DNA from: Streptoalloteichus tenebrarius
GTDB lineage: Bacteria > Actinomycetota > Actinomycetes > Mycobacteriales > Pseudonocardiaceae
Direction: 5' to 3'
DNA length: 64,000 bases
Assembly: GCF_024171885.1 (NCBI RefSeq)
Contig: NZ_JAMTCP010000012.1
Location: 1 to 64,000, forward strand
In this document: piece after piece, positions 18,370-28,337 of the stretch
Layout: each line of letters begins with the position of its first letter
Numbering within the stretch: position 1 is the first letter of the stretch
The notes under the pieces: generated by a model
What the model was told of the DNA's origin: nothing
The model's database searches: none
What the model saw: only the letters and a program-made list of their open reading frames with translations
Made by a program: the position numbers and the translations under genes

Positions 18370-18689
18370 TCAGGAGCCCTGGGGCCCCCTGGGCGCGGCC
18401 GCCACGACCGCCCCGCGCCGTCGCGCGAGCACGTGCGTCGCGCCGGCGCCGAGCGTCACCACCGCCGCGAACGCGACCGAGGCCACGTCCGCGCCGGTGG
18501 CGGCCAGGCCGCCGGTCGTCTCTCCCCCGAGCCCGGACGACACCGCACCGGTCGTCCCTCCCCGCCCGAAGCCGCCGGAGTCCCGGCGAGGTCGCGCGAG
18601 GCTGGGCGAGGTCCGGCGGCCCACGCCGCCGCCGGACCGGCGATCACGGTGCCGACGACGAGCAGCCACGCGCGGCAGCCGGTGTCCAC
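18370..18689 (-). pseudogene. frameshifted LAxTG-type cell-wall-anchored protein
   Basis: On the minus strand a GTG at 18689 opens a good signal peptide (AWLLVVGTVIAGPAAAWA) in one frame. About 30 codons later the sensible continuation is in another frame: a Gly/Thr-rich stretch, then LAATG, a hydrophobic segment (VASVAFAAVVTLGAGA) and an arginine-rich tail (RRRG) before the stop at 18370. LAxTG plus helix plus basic tail is the sorting signal used by class E sortases. A single indel would join the halves, so this is a recent pseudogene or a sequencing error. No sortase is in the window. Confidence 0.45.
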
Positions 18690-19168
18690 GCATTCGGCGA
18701 CACACTCCAGGGGATCAGCTTCGGGGGACCGGTCCGAGGGGCGAATCCATCACCCGATCCGGCGCGCCGGGAAGCTACACCGGGAGCCGACCACGGCTCG
18801 ACCCGCGAACCGCGCCGTCAACCAGCTCACGTTCGAGGCTCCACAGGGCCACTCACCAGGGGGAAGACAGCACGGCGAGCGGCGTCCGGCCGCCCGGAAC
18901 GCCCCCGCGACCGGAAAACAATCACCCGAAAGAGATCCCGAACCGTCACGCCTCCACTGCGCACGGCGATCACACGGGGATGACCGAGCCCGCCCCCTCA
19001 CCCCGCCCGCCCTCGTGACGACCACCACTCAGTTCACTCGGAAGGCTGACCATTGGATGGGCGAGGTCGGACCGTGTTGGTGACCATCCGTGGCCCGCGT
19101 TCCCCGCCCGCGCATCCCGGGTCGGTCGAGGGCGGCGACCCGTCCCGCGGATCACGGGCGCCAACCCG
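18690..19168. other. gene-free stretch
   Basis: Between the frameshifted LAxTG gene and the carbohydrate kinase. Several frames are open but none shows coding character or a plausible ribosome site. No structured repeat is seen. Confidence 0.35.
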
Positions 19169-20662
19169 TCACCCGTCCTCGCGCTGCACCCCGGCCAGGA
19201 AGTGGGCGATGTCGGCCGTGCTGTCGTAGAGCTGCCGATAACGCCGGTAGAACTCCCGGTAGCGCGGCGCGTTTTCGCTGTTCGGCCGCACCACCGAACG
19301 CACCGGGTTCCACTCCTCGGGCACGACGTCGACGCCGAGCGCGGTGGCCGCCAGCATCGCGTCGCCGAGACACGCGCCGACGGTGCGCTCGGGCACCTGC
19401 TGGTCACGCTCCACCACGTCCGAGACGATCCGCGTCCACAACCCGCCCCGCGTGCCCCCGCCGACGGCGACGAGCCGGCCAGGGCCGCCCCCGGACTCCC
19501 GCATGACCTCCAGGTTGTGCCGCACGCCGTAGGCGGTCGCCTCCAGGGCCGCCCGATACAGCTCCGCCGGGCCGTGCGCGGTGGTCAGCCCGGCCAGCAC
19601 GCCCCGCGCGTCCGGGTCGAACAAGGGGGTGCGCTCCCCGGCGAGGTAGGGCAGGAGCAACAAGCCCCTGCTGCCCGGCGGCACCTCGGCGGCCAGCGCC
19701 ACCAGGTCCGCGTAGTCCGCCCCGACGATCCGGCGCAACCAGTCGGTGACCGCGCCCGAGGTGGCCATCCCCGCCGCGAGCGTCCGCGTCCCGGGGAACA
19801 CGCCTGCCGTGCCCCACAGCCCGGGGTGCGGGCGCAGCTCGTCGACGACCTGGACCAGGAACATCGTCGTGCCGTACATGACCATCACGTCGCCCGGCGC
19901 GCGCACGCCGACGCTGGTCGCCTCGGCCCAGGCGTCCACCGTGCCGGCGGTCACCGGCAGCCCGGCCGGCAGGCCCGTCTCGGCGGCGGCCGCGCGGCCG
20001 ACCGTCCCGACGACCTCGGTCGGCCACGCCAGCTCGGGCAGCGGCAGCCCGGGGGCGACCGCCTCGGCCCAGTCGGCGGCCCAGGTCCCCGCCGCCAGGT
20101 CGTACAGGGGCACGCACTGGCTCGCCGAGTGGTGGTCGAGCACGTACCGGCCGGTGAGCCGGTGCACGAGGTAGGAGCTGGCCATCAGCAGCCTGCGGGA
20201 GCGCCGGGCCACCTCCGGCTCGTGCTCGGCCAGCCAGCGCAGCTTCGGGCCGACCGCCTGCGTGGTCAGCGGGGAGCCGCACCGGCGCAGCACCGCCTCC
20301 GCGCCCAGCTCGGCGGTCAGCTCCGCGATCTGGGCGGTCGCCCGGGTGTCCACTCCGTAGAGGATGGCTGCGCGCAGTGGGCGACCCTCCTCATCCGCTG
20401 GGAGCACGCACGGGCCGATGCCGCTCACAGCGAGTGCGGCCAGCGGCCGGCCGTCCGCCGCGACGGCCAGCTCGCGGGCCAGCGCGACGAAGTCGCCCCA
20501 CCACACGGCCTCCGCGTCGTGCTCGACCCAGCCTGGGCGGGGCGACGACACCGCGTGCCGTCGCTCGACCTGGTGGAGGACCCGGCCGTCCTCGCTGGTC
20601 AGGACGCCCTTCGAGCTGGACGTGCCGATGTCGACCCCGAGGAGCAGGGCTGACGACCCCAC
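19169..20662 (-). CDS. FGGY-family carbohydrate kinase (xylulokinase-like)
   Basis: 497 residues. N-terminal phosphate-binding motif LGVDIGTSSSKGVL (about residue 8), second-domain motifs VTAGTVDAWAEAT and MYGTTMFLVQ, and the FGGY C-terminal signature region GRLVAVGGGTRGGLWTRIVSDV. It phosphorylates a sugar or polyol; the closest resemblance is to xylulokinases, but the substrate cannot be fixed from sequence. The GTG at 20662 follows GAGAGGGGGAAAC. It is divergent from the DUF6542 gene, with no sugar transporter or isomerase nearby. Confidence 0.82.
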   Translation of the reverse strand: MGSSALLLGVDIGTSSSKGVLTSEDGRVLHQVERRHAVSSPRPGWVEHDAEAVWWGDFVALARELAVAADGRPLAALAVSGIGPCVLPADEEGRPLRAAILYGVDTRATAQIAELTAELGAEAVLRRCGSPLTTQAVGPKLRWLAEHEPEVARRSRRLLMASSYLVHRLTGRYVLDHHSASQCVPLYDLAAGTWAADWAEAVAPGLPLPELAWPTEVVGTVGRAAAAETGLPAGLPVTAGTVDAWAEATSVGVRAPGDVMVMYGTTMFLVQVVDELRPHPGLWGTAGVFPGTRTLAAGMATSGAVTDWLRRIVGADYADLVALAAEVPPGSRGLLLLPYLAGERTPLFDPDARGVLAGLTTAHGPAELYRAALEATAYGVRHNLEVMRESGGGPGRLVAVGGGTRGGLWTRIVSDVVERDQQVPERTVGACLGDAMLAATALGVDVVPEEWNPVRSVVRPNSENAPRYREFYRRYRQLYDSTADIAHFLAGVQREDG

Positions 20663-20729
20663 GTTTCCCCCTCTCCGGTCCCATGAGGTTGACTGCACGC
20701 GCTCGCGCCGGAACGACCCCAGGACCGTC

Positions 20730-20735
20730 TAACGT
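20730..20735 (+). promoter_or_regulatory. -10 of a leaderless transcript
   Basis: TAACGT, followed after exactly 7 bases by the GTG of the DUF6542 gene. This is the geometry of actinobacterial leaderless promoters, where transcription starts at the start codon, and it supports the upstream GTG over the later ATG at 20803. Confidence 0.6.
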
Positions 20736-20742
20736 GAACCTC

Positions 20743-21489
20743 GTGACCGCGATCCGCGACCGCCGAAGCGATCCTGCCGGAGGATCCCCCGAAGGGGTGC
20801 CCATGACGGAGCGCTCCGTGTTCGGCAACTCCCGTGGGCTTCCCTGGTGGGGTGCCGTGCTCCTCGCGCTCTGCCTGACCACCGTCGGTGTGTTCGTGGA
20901 CATGGAGCGGAGCAACAGCCTCGGCATGGTGTTCAAGGGCGCCTACTTCGTGGGCTGCCTGCTGGCGGTGTGCTGGGTGCGCCGCCGCGCCCTGTTCGGG
21001 CCGATGGTGCAGCCCCCGCTCGTGCTGGCCGTCACCGTGCCCGTCGTCGTGCTGGTCGGCAGCGGGGCGCCCAGCGTTGGCGGGCGCTCCGCCAAGTTTC
21101 TCGCCATCGGCGCGCCGCTGATCAACGGTTTCCCCACGATGGCGGTCACCACGGGGCTGACGCTGGGCATCGGCCTGCTGCGGGTCCTGCGGCAGCGGAC
21201 CCGCCCCGCCGGCGAGCCGGCGCGGCCGAGGCGGGACGACGCCGCGCGGGAGCTGGAGAAGGCCGCCGCGGCGAGGACCGGCGCGGGTGCGACCGGCTCC
21301 GGGGCCGAGCGGGCGGCCGGCGCCGACGGCCCCGCGCCCGCGAAGGCGGCCAGGCCCGCCAGGGGCGTCGCGGGAGCGGCCCGTCAGGGTGCCGCCGGCG
21401 GAGCGCCCCGCCAGGGCGGACCGGGCCGGCCGGCGGGTGCGCGCGGCCCCTCGGGCACGCGGCGGCGGCCCCGCCCCGAGGAGATCTGA
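20743..21489 (+). CDS. DUF6542 membrane protein
   Basis: 248 residues. After a short polar N-terminus come four hydrophobic segments (about residues 35-165, starting GLPWWGAVLLALCLTTVGVF). The second half (about 170-248) is a low-complexity Ala/Gly/Arg/Pro tail, probably disordered and cytoplasmic. It corresponds to Rv1111c, which also lies beside ispH on the opposite strand. Function unknown. Start chosen at GTG 20743 from the -10 spacing; an ATG at 20803 is the alternative. Confidence 0.75.
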   Translation: MTAIRDRRSDPAGGSPEGVPMTERSVFGNSRGLPWWGAVLLALCLTTVGVFVDMERSNSLGMVFKGAYFVGCLLAVCWVRRRALFGPMVQPPLVLAVTVPVVVLVGSGAPSVGGRSAKFLAIGAPLINGFPTMAVTTGLTLGIGLLRVLRQRTRPAGEPARPRRDDAARELEKAAAARTGAGATGSGAERAAGADGPAPAKAARPARGVAGAARQGAAGGAPRQGGPGRPAGARGPSGTRRRPRPEEI

Positions 21490-21525
21490 CCCGAGGGGAT
21501 CTGAACCGACGACCAGGCGAACACG

Positions 21526-21562
21526 ACGAACCCCGGGCGCCGACCTGGCACCCGGGGTTCGT
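21526..21562. terminator. bidirectional hairpin terminator
   Basis: ACGAACCCCGGG pairs with CCCGGGGTTCGT; a one-base mismatch and three more pairs extend the stem around a 5-base loop. It lies between the convergent DUF6542 and ispH genes. Confidence 0.75.
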
Positions 21563-21597
21563 GGCGTTCGCGGCCCCGCCGGACGGGCGGGCCCCGA

Positions 21598-22587
21598 CTA
21601 GCGGACCAGGTCCTTGCGCAGCTCCCTCGGCAGCGCGAAGGCGATCTTCTCGTTCGCGGTGGTGATCTCCTCGACGTCGGCCCAGCCGCGCTCGGCCAGC
21701 CACTCCAGGAGCTGCATCACCAGCACGTCGGGCACGGACGCCCCGCTGGTCACGCCGACCGTGGTGACGCCGTCCAGCCAGGCCTCGTCGACCTCGTGCG
21801 CGTAGTCGACCAGGTGCGCGTCCCTGGCGCCCGCCTGGAGCGCGACCTCGACCAGCCGCTTGGAGTTCGACGAGTTGCGCGAGCCGACCACCAGCACCAG
21901 GTCGCACTCCGGGGCCATGGCCTTCACCGCGACCTGGCGGTTCTGGGTGGCGTAGCAGATGTCGTCGCTCGGCGGGTCCTGGAGCTCGGGGAAGCGCTCC
22001 CTGAGCTGGGAGACCCGCTCCATGGTCTCGTCGACGCTGAGCGTGGTCTGGGACAGCCAGATCACCTTGGACGGGTCGCGGACCACGACCTTGTCCACGT
22101 CCTCGGCCTTGTCCACGAGCTGGATGTGCTCCGGCGCCTCGCCGGCGGTGCCCTCGACCTCCTCGTGGCCCTCGTGGCCGATCAGCAGGATGTCGTAGTC
22201 GTCGCGGGCGAACCGCTTCGCCTCCTGGTGCACCTTGGTCACCAGGGGGCAGGTGGCGTCGATCGTGCGCAGGCCGCGGCTCCTGGCCTCCTCGTGCACC
22301 GCGGGCGACACGCCGTGCGCCGAGAACACGACCAGCGCGCCCTCCGGCACCTCGTCGGTCTCGTCCACGAAGATCGCGCCGCGGGCCCGCAGCGTCTCCA
22401 CGACGTGCCGGTTGTGGACGATCTCCTTGCGCACGTACACCGGCGGGCCGTACTTCTCCAGCGCCAGCTCGACGGTTTCCACCGCGCGGTCCACGCCGGC
22501 GCAGTAGCCACGCGGCTTGGCCAGCAGCACGCGCCTGCGCGGCTGGTCAGGGGTGGTCTCGGGGGTGGCCGGGGTGCCCTCGCTCAT
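21598..22587 (-). CDS. ispH: 4-hydroxy-3-methylbut-2-enyl diphosphate reductase
   Basis: 329 residues, normal length. The three Fe-S cysteines are in [24 protein letters not shown] and [12 protein letters not shown]. The substrate-binding residues lie in [19 protein letters not shown] and [11 protein letters not shown]. It catalyses the last step of the MEP pathway, yielding IPP and DMAPP. It is divergent from the lipid-droplet protein gene and corresponds to Rv1110 (lytB2). Confidence 0.97.
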   Translation of the reverse strand: MSEGTPATPETTPDQPRRRVLLAKPRGYCAGVDRAVETVELALEKYGPPVYVRKEIVHNRHVVETLRARGAIFVDETDEVPEGALVVFSAHGVSPAVHEEARSRGLRTIDATCPLVTKVHQEAKRFARDDYDILLIGHEGHEEVEGTAGEAPEHIQLVDKAEDVDKVVVRDPSKVIWLSQTTLSVDETMERVSQLRERFPELQDPPSDDICYATQNRQVAVKAMAPECDLVLVVGSRNSSNSKRLVEVALQAGARDAHLVDYAHEVDEAWLDGVTTVGVTSGASVPDVLVMQLLEWLAERGWADVEEITTANEKIAFALPRELRKDLVR

Positions 22588-22712
22588 GACGTCCAGCGTA
22601 CGGGCCGGCCCCGGGGGCCGGTCACGGGGCGACGCAAGTCACGGCCGGTGTTCGGAACCGATTCCGGCCCCGGGGCTGGGCAGGACCAGGGAAACTGCGG
22701 CACGCTTAGGAG

Positions 22713-23414
22713 GTGACCATCAAGCCGCTCCCGCTGCCCCTCCGGGTCGCCGCTGGCCTGGCCGTCACCGCGCTCGAACAGGCCCGCCGGCTGCCGCAGC
22801 AGCTCGCCGGCCTGCCGGTGACCGTCGCCAGTCAGGCGTTGCAGCTCTCCATGCGGGTGCAGCAGCAGGTCACCGAGCTGGCGATCAAGGGCGACGAGGC
22901 GCTGGCCGCGCTGCGCCCGGTCGAGGACGAGCCCGAGTGGGCCACCTTCGACGAGGACCTGGAGCGCGGCGGCGGCCCCGACGCCGGCGGCGCGGGCGGG
23001 GTCCGCGCGGCCGACCGCGCCGCGCCCGACGAGGAGTCCGAGGCCAGTCCCTGGTCGGAGGAGCCGACGGCGGCGCTGGACGAGGAGCTGCTGGACACCG
23101 AGCTGGCCGACGAGATCGACGAGACTCGCGGCACCCCCGCGCCCGACGAGACCGCCGACGAGACCGCCGAGGCGGGCGCCGACAGCGAGGCCGTGGCCGG
23201 GGCCGAGATCCGGCGGGCCGCGTCCGCCCCCGCGCCGGAGGAGCCGCCACTGGCCGACTACGACGGCATGACCGTCGCGCAGGTCAGGGCCCGGCTGCGC
23301 CACCTGTCCGCCGACGACGTGGCCGCGTTGCTGGCCTACGAGCGCGCGCACGCCGACCGGCCCCAGTTCGCCGAGATGCTCGCCAACCGGCTGGCCAAGG
23401 TCCGGGGAGAGTGA
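22713..23414 (+). CDS. lipid-droplet-associated protein
   Basis: 233 residues. Residues 1-55 are amphipathic/hydrophobic ([28 protein letters not shown]), resembling the N-terminal lipid-binding region of actinobacterial lipid-droplet proteins. Residues 60-175 are strongly acidic and low complexity. The C-terminus ([30 protein letters not shown]) is a conserved helical module. It matches Rv1109c in position beside ispH and xseA. The GTG is directly preceded by TTAGGAG. Its stop overlaps the xseA start by 4 bp (GTGA). Confidence 0.75.
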   Translation: MTIKPLPLPLRVAAGLAVTALEQARRLPQQLAGLPVTVASQALQLSMRVQQQVTELAIKGDEALAALRPVEDEPEWATFDEDLERGGGPDAGGAGGVRAADRAAPDEESEASPWSEEPTAALDEELLDTELADEIDETRGTPAPDETADETAEAGADSEAVAGAEIRRAASAPAPEEPPLADYDGMTVAQVRARLRHLSADDVAALLAYERAHADRPQFAEMLANRLAKVRGE

Positions 23415-24682
23415 GCGCGGAGGCGGGTCCCACCTCCGCCGAGCAGCCCTGGCCGGTCCGCACCGTCGCCCGCAAGGTGGCGGAGTGGATCAGCCGGCTG
23501 GGCGCGGTGTGGGTGGAGGGCCAGGTCACCCAGGTCTCGGCCCGCCCCGGCACGGGCACGGCGTTCCTGACCCTGCGCGACCCGTCGGCGGACGTGTCGC
23601 TCACCCTGACCTGCCCGATCGGCCTGGTGCGGGACATGCGGCCGCCGCTGGCCGAGGGCAGCCGGGTGGTGGTGCACGGCCGTCCGACGTTCTTCCTGGG
23701 CCGCGGCACGTTCAGCCTGCGCGTGGACGAGATCCGCGCGGTCGGCATCGGGGAGCTGCTGGCCAGGATCGAGCGGCTGCGCGGCCTGCTGGCCGCCGAG
23801 GGCCTGTTCGACCCGGCCCGCAAGCGCCGCCTGCCGTTCCTGCCGCGCCGGGTCGGCCTCGTCACCGGCCGGGCGTCGGCGGCGGAACGCGACGTGCTGA
23901 CCAACGCGCGCGCCCGCTGGCCCGCCGTCCAGTTCCGGGTGGTCAACGTGGCCGTGCAGGGGCCGACGGCGGTGCCGCAGGTCGTGGAGGCGCTCCGGGC
24001 GCTCGACGCCGACCCCGAGGTGGAGGTCATCGTGCTGGCCAGGGGCGGCGGCAGCGTCGAGGACCTGCTGCCGTTCTCCGACGAGGCGCTGTGCCGGGCG
24101 GTCGCCGCCTGCCGCACGCCGGTGGTCAGCGCGGTCGGCCACGAGCCGGACACGCCGCTGGTCGACCACGTCGCCGACCTGCGCTGCTCGACGCCGACCG
24201 ACGCGGGCAAGCGCGTGGTGCCCGACGTGGCCGAGGAGACGCACCGCGTCCACCAGCTCAGGGATCGGGCCCGGCGCGCGCTGCACGGGTGGGTGGACCG
24301 CGAGTGCCGCCTGCTGGCCGCGCTGCGCAGCCGGCCGGCGCTCGCCGATCCCGTGGGGCCGCTGCTCCGCAGGGGCGAGGAGGTGCGCGCGCTGCGCGAC
24401 CGGGGCCTGCGCGCCGTGCGCGCCGAGCTGACCGCGGCCGAAACGTTCCTTTCAGCGACACGATCACGCTTGACGACCCTCGGACCGGCGGCCACGCTGG
24501 CCCGGGGATACGCGATCGTGCAACGCGTCCTCCCGGACGGCCGCACCGAGGTCGTCCGGTCGGTGTCCGAGATCCCACCGGAGACGGAACTCCGCGTCCG
24601 GGTCGTTGACGGGGCGGTGCGCGCCCTGGTCACGGACGCCGACACCGGCGCGGAGAGGCACGGAGAAGGTCGACAGCGGTGA
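23411..24682 (+). CDS. xseA: exodeoxyribonuclease VII large subunit
   Basis: 423 residues. N-terminal OB fold ([25 protein letters not shown]), then the catalytic core ([66 protein letters not shown]) and a coiled-coil C-terminus ending with [10 protein letters not shown]. It degrades single-stranded DNA with the small subunit. The GTG start overlaps the previous stop. It differs from the mycobacterial operon by an extra small gene before xseB. Confidence 0.95.
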   Translation: MSAEAGPTSAEQPWPVRTVARKVAEWISRLGAVWVEGQVTQVSARPGTGTAFLTLRDPSADVSLTLTCPIGLVRDMRPPLAEGSRVVVHGRPTFFLGRGTFSLRVDEIRAVGIGELLARIERLRGLLAAEGLFDPARKRRLPFLPRRVGLVTGRASAAERDVLTNARARWPAVQFRVVNVAVQGPTAVPQVVEALRALDADPEVEVIVLARGGGSVEDLLPFSDEALCRAVAACRTPVVSAVGHEPDTPLVDHVADLRCSTPTDAGKRVVPDVAEETHRVHQLRDRARRALHGWVDRECRLLAALRSRPALADPVGPLLRRGEEVRALRDRGLRAVRAELTAAETFLSATRSRLTTLGPAATLARGYAIVQRVLPDGRTEVVRSVSEIPPETELRVRVVDGAVRALVTDADTGAERHGEGRQR

Positions 24683-24695
24683 GCGGAGGTGAGCG

Positions 24696-25106
24696 ATGCC
24701 GAACCGGGAGCCCGAGCCCGCGTTCCTGCCGCTGACCGTCGCCGCGGCCCGCACCGCCGCGGCGCGCGCGGCGGACGACAGGACCGGCGAGGACGCCAGG
24801 ACCGTGCAGCGCAGGGCGGTGGAGGCCGACTCGGCCGCGGCGGACTGCTGGCTGGCCCTGCTCGCCGGCTGCGACACGCCGGGGCGGCGGGGCCTGTCGT
24901 CCCGGCTGCGGGCGTTGTCCGAGGCGACCTCGGCGTTCGCCGGACCACGCTGCCTGCGGCGGGTCGGCGAGGCCGAGGTGCGGGTCGACGAGGCGGTGCG
25001 CGACGGCGACGGCGCGGAGTTCGCCGAGGCCCTGGTCGGCTACGACCAGGCGGTGGCGACGGCGGTGGTGAGCGTGCGGGGACCGTTGGGGAGCACGAGG
25101 GCGTGA
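24696..25106 (+). CDS. Ala-rich hypothetical protein between the two ExoVII subunits
   Basis: A 136-residue, Ala/Arg/Asp-rich and probably all-helical protein with no signal peptide or membrane segment. Its ATG has a GGAGG site 7 bp upstream, 13 bp after xseA, and its stop overlaps the xseB start as GTGA, so it belongs to the operon. I do not recognise a family. In the mycobacterial order xseA and xseB are neighbours without this gene, so it is an insertion. A link to ExoVII assembly is possible but only inferred from context. Confidence 0.65.
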   Translation: MPNREPEPAFLPLTVAAARTAAARAADDRTGEDARTVQRRAVEADSAAADCWLALLAGCDTPGRRGLSSRLRALSEATSAFAGPRCLRRVGEAEVRVDEAVRDGDGAEFAEALVGYDQAVATAVVSVRGPLGSTRA

Positions 25107-25354
25107 GCGAGCGGACGGGGACCGGGCTGGACGGGCTCGGCTACGAACAGGCGCGGGACGAGCTGGCTGACGTCGTGCGCCGGCTGGAGGCCGGCGGGCT
25201 GTCGTTGGAGGACTCGCTCGCGTTGTGGGAGCGCGGGGAGGCGCTGGCCCGGCTGTGCGAGCGGCACCTCGCCGGCGCGCGGGAGCGCGTGGAGAACGCC
25301 CTCGCCGCGGCCCGCCGGGCCGACGACGAGTCGGAGCAGCCGATCGCCGAGTAG
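25103..25354 (+). CDS. xseB: exodeoxyribonuclease VII small subunit
   Basis: 83 residues. The conserved core is LGYEQARDELADVVRRLEAGGLSLEDSLALWERGEAL, then a helix beginning LCERHLAGARERVENAL. This is the expected short coiled-coil subunit that binds XseA. The GTG start overlaps the upstream stop by 4 bp. It corresponds to Rv1107c. Confidence 0.93.
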   Translation: MSERTGTGLDGLGYEQARDELADVVRRLEAGGLSLEDSLALWERGEALARLCERHLAGARERVENALAAARRADDESEQPIAE

Positions 25355-25444
25355 GGCCGGGTAGGGCCGGGTCGGCGCTGGGCGGGCGCGCGGCCCGCCG
25401 GTCGCCGCCCGCGTGGTGGGGAGGCGCGGCGGCGGGCCGGGCGG

Positions 25445-26074
25445 TCACCGGGACGGCGGCGCCGGACGGCTGGAGGACGGGGCCAGCGGCGCGGCCTGGG
25501 TGGCCGAGGCGAGCGCGCGGAACTCCGCCTCCGAACCGCTGCCGGTGATCAGGACCTGATGCCCGTCGAGCGTGGTCGTCCACGCCCGCTCGTCGCGCTG
25601 TCCCGGGTAGACGGTCCAGCGGACGCCGTCGACCTCGACCGAGCCGGTGGCCTTGGCGTCGGCGTGCCCGGTCTCGAACCGCAGCAGGTCCGGCTCGGCC
25701 GCGTCGGACTGGCTCAGCCGGACGTAGTGCCCCTGGTCGGTGAGCCAGCCCACCCGCACCGCATACGGCTTGGGTGTGGTGTCACCCACCCGGTCGACCC
25801 CGGACGAGTTACCGTGCCAGCCCTCGGGCACCGCGGGCACCCGCACCGCGAACGGCACGCGTCCGGCGGCCCGCCGCAGCTCGGCGGGGGCGTCGACGGT
25901 GGGCCGCACCGCGTTCGGGTCGACCGACGGCCCGCCGGGGCTGAACGAGCAACCCCGCGTCACGCCGACGATGGCGAGCACGATCAGCAGCAGGAACACC
26001 AGCGACAGCACGATGTCGCGGACGCCGTGTTGGGCGCGGCTGCGGGGCGGGGGGCTGCTCGGGGTGGCGGACAC
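25445..26074 (-). CDS. DUF4245 membrane-anchored protein
   Basis: 209 residues. A short Pro/Ser-rich cytoplasmic N-terminus is followed by one membrane helix (IVLSLVFLLLIVLAIVGVT, about residues 21-39). The extracellular domain contains the family features VPFAVRVPAVPEGWHGNS and RVGWLTDQGHYVRLSQSD, and ends in a Ser/Pro-rich tail. Function unknown. It is convergent with xseB and divergent from glpX, as Rv1100 is from glpX (Rv1099c). Confidence 0.82.
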   Translation of the reverse strand: MSATPSSPPPRSRAQHGVRDIVLSLVFLLLIVLAIVGVTRGCSFSPGGPSVDPNAVRPTVDAPAELRRAAGRVPFAVRVPAVPEGWHGNSSGVDRVGDTTPKPYAVRVGWLTDQGHYVRLSQSDAAEPDLLRFETGHADAKATGSVEVDGVRWTVYPGQRDERAWTTTLDGHQVLITGSGSEAEFRALASATQAAPLAPSSSRPAPPSR

Positions 26075-26237
26075 GCCCCCATCGTCTCAAGACCGCGTTC
26101 GGCGGTTGGTCCGGCGGGTACCTGGTCTGCGAGGATCGTCCCACTGATGGGTGCCGCCGCCGCCGCGGATCGCCGCCGGTCGTGCCGGCGCCCACGGCTG
26201 ATCAACGTTGATCCGCTGTGCTGATCCGGGAGGCGGA

Positions 26238-27293
26238 ATGAGCACGTCGAACCCGACCACGGGGCGCCGGAGCGAGGCGCCGGACCGCAACCTCGCGCTG
26301 GAGCTGGTGCGGGTGACCGAGGCCGCCGCGATGGCCGCCGGCCGATGGGTGGGCCGTGGCGACAAGAACGGCGGCGACGGCGCCGCCGTCGACGCCATGC
26401 GCAAGCTGATCGGCACCGTCTCCATGAGCGGTGTCGTCGTCATCGGCGAGGGCGAGAAGGACGAGGCGCCGATGCTGTTCAACGGGGAGCGGGTCGGCAA
26501 CGGCGACGGCCCCGAGTGTGACGTGGCGGTCGACCCGATCGACGGCACGACGCTGATGAGCAAGGGCATGCCGAACGCCCTGGCCGTGCTCGCCGTGGCC
26601 GAGCGGGGCGCGATGTTCGACCCGTCGGCCGTGTTCTACATGGAGAAGCTGGCCGTCGGGCCGGAGGCGGCCGACGTGGTCGACCTGTCGGCCCCGGTGG
26701 CGGAGAACATCCGCCGGGTGGCCAAGGCCAAGAACACCGACGTGTCCGACGTGACCGTCTGCATCCTGGACCGGCCCCGGCACGAGGGGCTGGTGCGCGA
26801 GGTGCGGCAGACCGGGGCGCGCATCCGGTTCATCAGCGACGGCGACGTGGCCGGCGCGATCTCGGCGGCCCGGCCGGGCACGGGCGTGGACATGCTGCTG
26901 GGCATCGGCGGCACGCCGGAGGGCATCATCGCGGCCTGCGCGCTGAAGTGCATGGGCGGCGCGCTCCAGGGCCGGCTGTGGCCGAAGGACGAGGCCGAGC
27001 GGCGGCGGGCGCTGGACGCCGGCCACGACCTGGACCGGGTGCTCACCACCGACGACCTGGTGCGGGGCGACAACGTCTTCTTCTGCGCGACCGGCATCAC
27101 CGACGGTGACCTGCTGCGCGGCGTGCACTACCGCTCCGGCGGCTGCACCACCCAGTCGATCGTGATGCGCTCGAAGTCGGGCACGGTGCGCCTGATCGAC
27201 GGCTACCACCGGCTGAGCAAGCTGCGGGAGTACGCGTCGGTCGACTTCGGGCCGGTGGGCGCCGAGGAGGACGCGCAGCCGCCGCTGCCGTGA
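26238..27293 (+). CDS. glpX: class II fructose-1,6-bisphosphatase
   Basis: 351 residues. Key motifs are [11 protein letters not shown] (about residue 72), DPIDGTT (about 98), [19 protein letters not shown] and [16 protein letters not shown]. It hydrolyses fructose 1,6-bisphosphate in gluconeogenesis. The ATG at 26238 has GGGAGGCGG just upstream; an in-frame GTG at 26208 is rejected because it has no such site. The gene ends in a 9-bp tandem repeat and a hairpin terminator. Confidence 0.95.
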   Translation: MSTSNPTTGRRSEAPDRNLALELVRVTEAAAMAAGRWVGRGDKNGGDGAAVDAMRKLIGTVSMSGVVVIGEGEKDEAPMLFNGERVGNGDGPECDVAVDPIDGTTLMSKGMPNALAVLAVAERGAMFDPSAVFYMEKLAVGPEAADVVDLSAPVAENIRRVAKAKNTDVSDVTVCILDRPRHEGLVREVRQTGARIRFISDGDVAGAISAARPGTGVDMLLGIGGTPEGIIAACALKCMGGALQGRLWPKDEAERRRALDAGHDLDRVLTTDDLVRGDNVFFCATGITDGDLLRGVHYRSGGCTTQSIVMRSKSGTVRLIDGYHRLSKLREYASVDFGPVGAEEDAQPPLP

Positions 27294-27306
27294 GACCGCC
27301 GCCGAC

Positions 27307-27342
27307 ACCGACGGCACCGACGGCACCGACGGCACCGACGGA
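27307..27342. repeat. 9-bp tandem repeat, 4 copies
   Basis: ACCGACGGC repeated four times directly after the glpX stop and before its terminator. Probably replication slippage. Confidence 0.8.
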
Positions 27343-27373
27343 ACGGCCCTCCACGCCTCGTGGTGGGCCGTTC
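27341..27373 (+). terminator. glpX terminator
   Basis: GAACGGCCC and GGGCCGTTC form a perfect 9-bp stem with a 15-base loop, followed by TTCTGT. Confidence 0.8.
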
Positions 27374-27469
27374 TTCTGTCCGACGTTCGTAGGTACCACT
27401 TTGATGTGACCCTCGTTACTTTCCGCTTATCCCCGGGTGAGGGCTCCCGGGAGGAACGGAGAGATCATC

Positions 27470-28243
27470 ATGAGGGCACGCTCCCTGCTCGTGGGCCTCG
27501 TGGCGGCGGCCAGCACGCTCGGCCTGGCGTTACCCGCGGCGGCCGAGGCGGCTCCGCCCGCCGACGCCGACGTCACGCCGTTCATCGTCGGCGGTCACGA
27601 CGCGACCCAGACGTACAGCTTCATGGTCTCGCTCCAGCGCACCGGCGGCAGCCACTTCTGCGGCGGCTCGCTGGTCAAGGCCGACTGGGTGGTCACCGCC
27701 GCGCACTGTGTCCAGGGCACGTCCGCCGGCCAGGTGCAGGCCAGGATCGGCACCACCAACCGCACCAGTGGCGGCACCGTGGCCCGCGCGTCGCAGATCG
27801 TGGTGAACCGTAGCGGCGACATCGCCCTGGTCAAGCTGGCCCAGCCGGTGCAGCAGACGCCGATCAAGGTCGCGGCCGAGTCCGGCCCCGTCGGCACCCA
27901 GACCCGCATCATCGGCTGGGGCCAGACCTGCCCGACCAGGGGCGGCTGCGGCGCGCCCGTGATGTTGCAGGAGCTGGACACCTCGATCGTGGCCGACTCC
28001 CGCTGTCGCGGCATCACCGGCTCCACCGAGATCTGCACCAACAACCCGAACAACAACTCGGGCGCCTGCTACGGCGACTCCGGCGGCCCGCAGGTGAAGC
28101 AGGTCAACGGCCGGTGGGAGCTGATCGGCGCGACCAGCCGCAGCGGCAACGGCGACCCGAGGTGCGCGACCGGTCCCTCGATCTACACCGACGTCCCGGC
28201 CTTCCGGTCCTGGCTGGAGAGTTACACCGGCCCGCTGCGCTGA
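27470..28243 (+). CDS. secreted S1 (trypsin-fold) serine protease, copy 1
   Basis: 257 residues. Signal peptide about 1-24 (LLVGLVAAASTLGLALPAAAEA), short propeptide, then the activation site FIVGG, whose Ile would form the new N-terminus. The triad is complete: His in TAAHC, Asp in GDIALVK, Ser in YGDSGGP. Three Cys pairs are seen. Six residues before the serine lies Gly rather than the trypsin Asp, so cleavage after Lys/Arg is not expected. The ATG at 27470 is conserved with copy 2, including the shared coding start for RARSLLVGL. First of three tandem paralogs. Confidence 0.9.
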   Translation: MRARSLLVGLVAAASTLGLALPAAAEAAPPADADVTPFIVGGHDATQTYSFMVSLQRTGGSHFCGGSLVKADWVVTAAHCVQGTSAGQVQARIGTTNRTSGGTVARASQIVVNRSGDIALVKLAQPVQQTPIKVAAESGPVGTQTRIIGWGQTCPTRGGCGAPVMLQELDTSIVADSRCRGITGSTEICTNNPNNNSGACYGDSGGPQVKQVNGRWELIGATSRSGNGDPRCATGPSIYTDVPAFRSWLESYTGPLR

Positions 28244-28303
28244 CGGCGAGCGAACGCTCACCGGGATCGCGCGCGCACCGCTCCGCCGTCGACCCGCCAG
28301 TCC

Positions 28304-28337
28304 ACAGTGGCCTGTCCCTCCGGGGGCGGGCCACTGT
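28304..28337 (+). terminator. terminator after protease 1
   Basis: ACAGTGGCC and GGCCACTGT, a perfect 9-bp stem with a 16-base loop. Confidence 0.7.
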
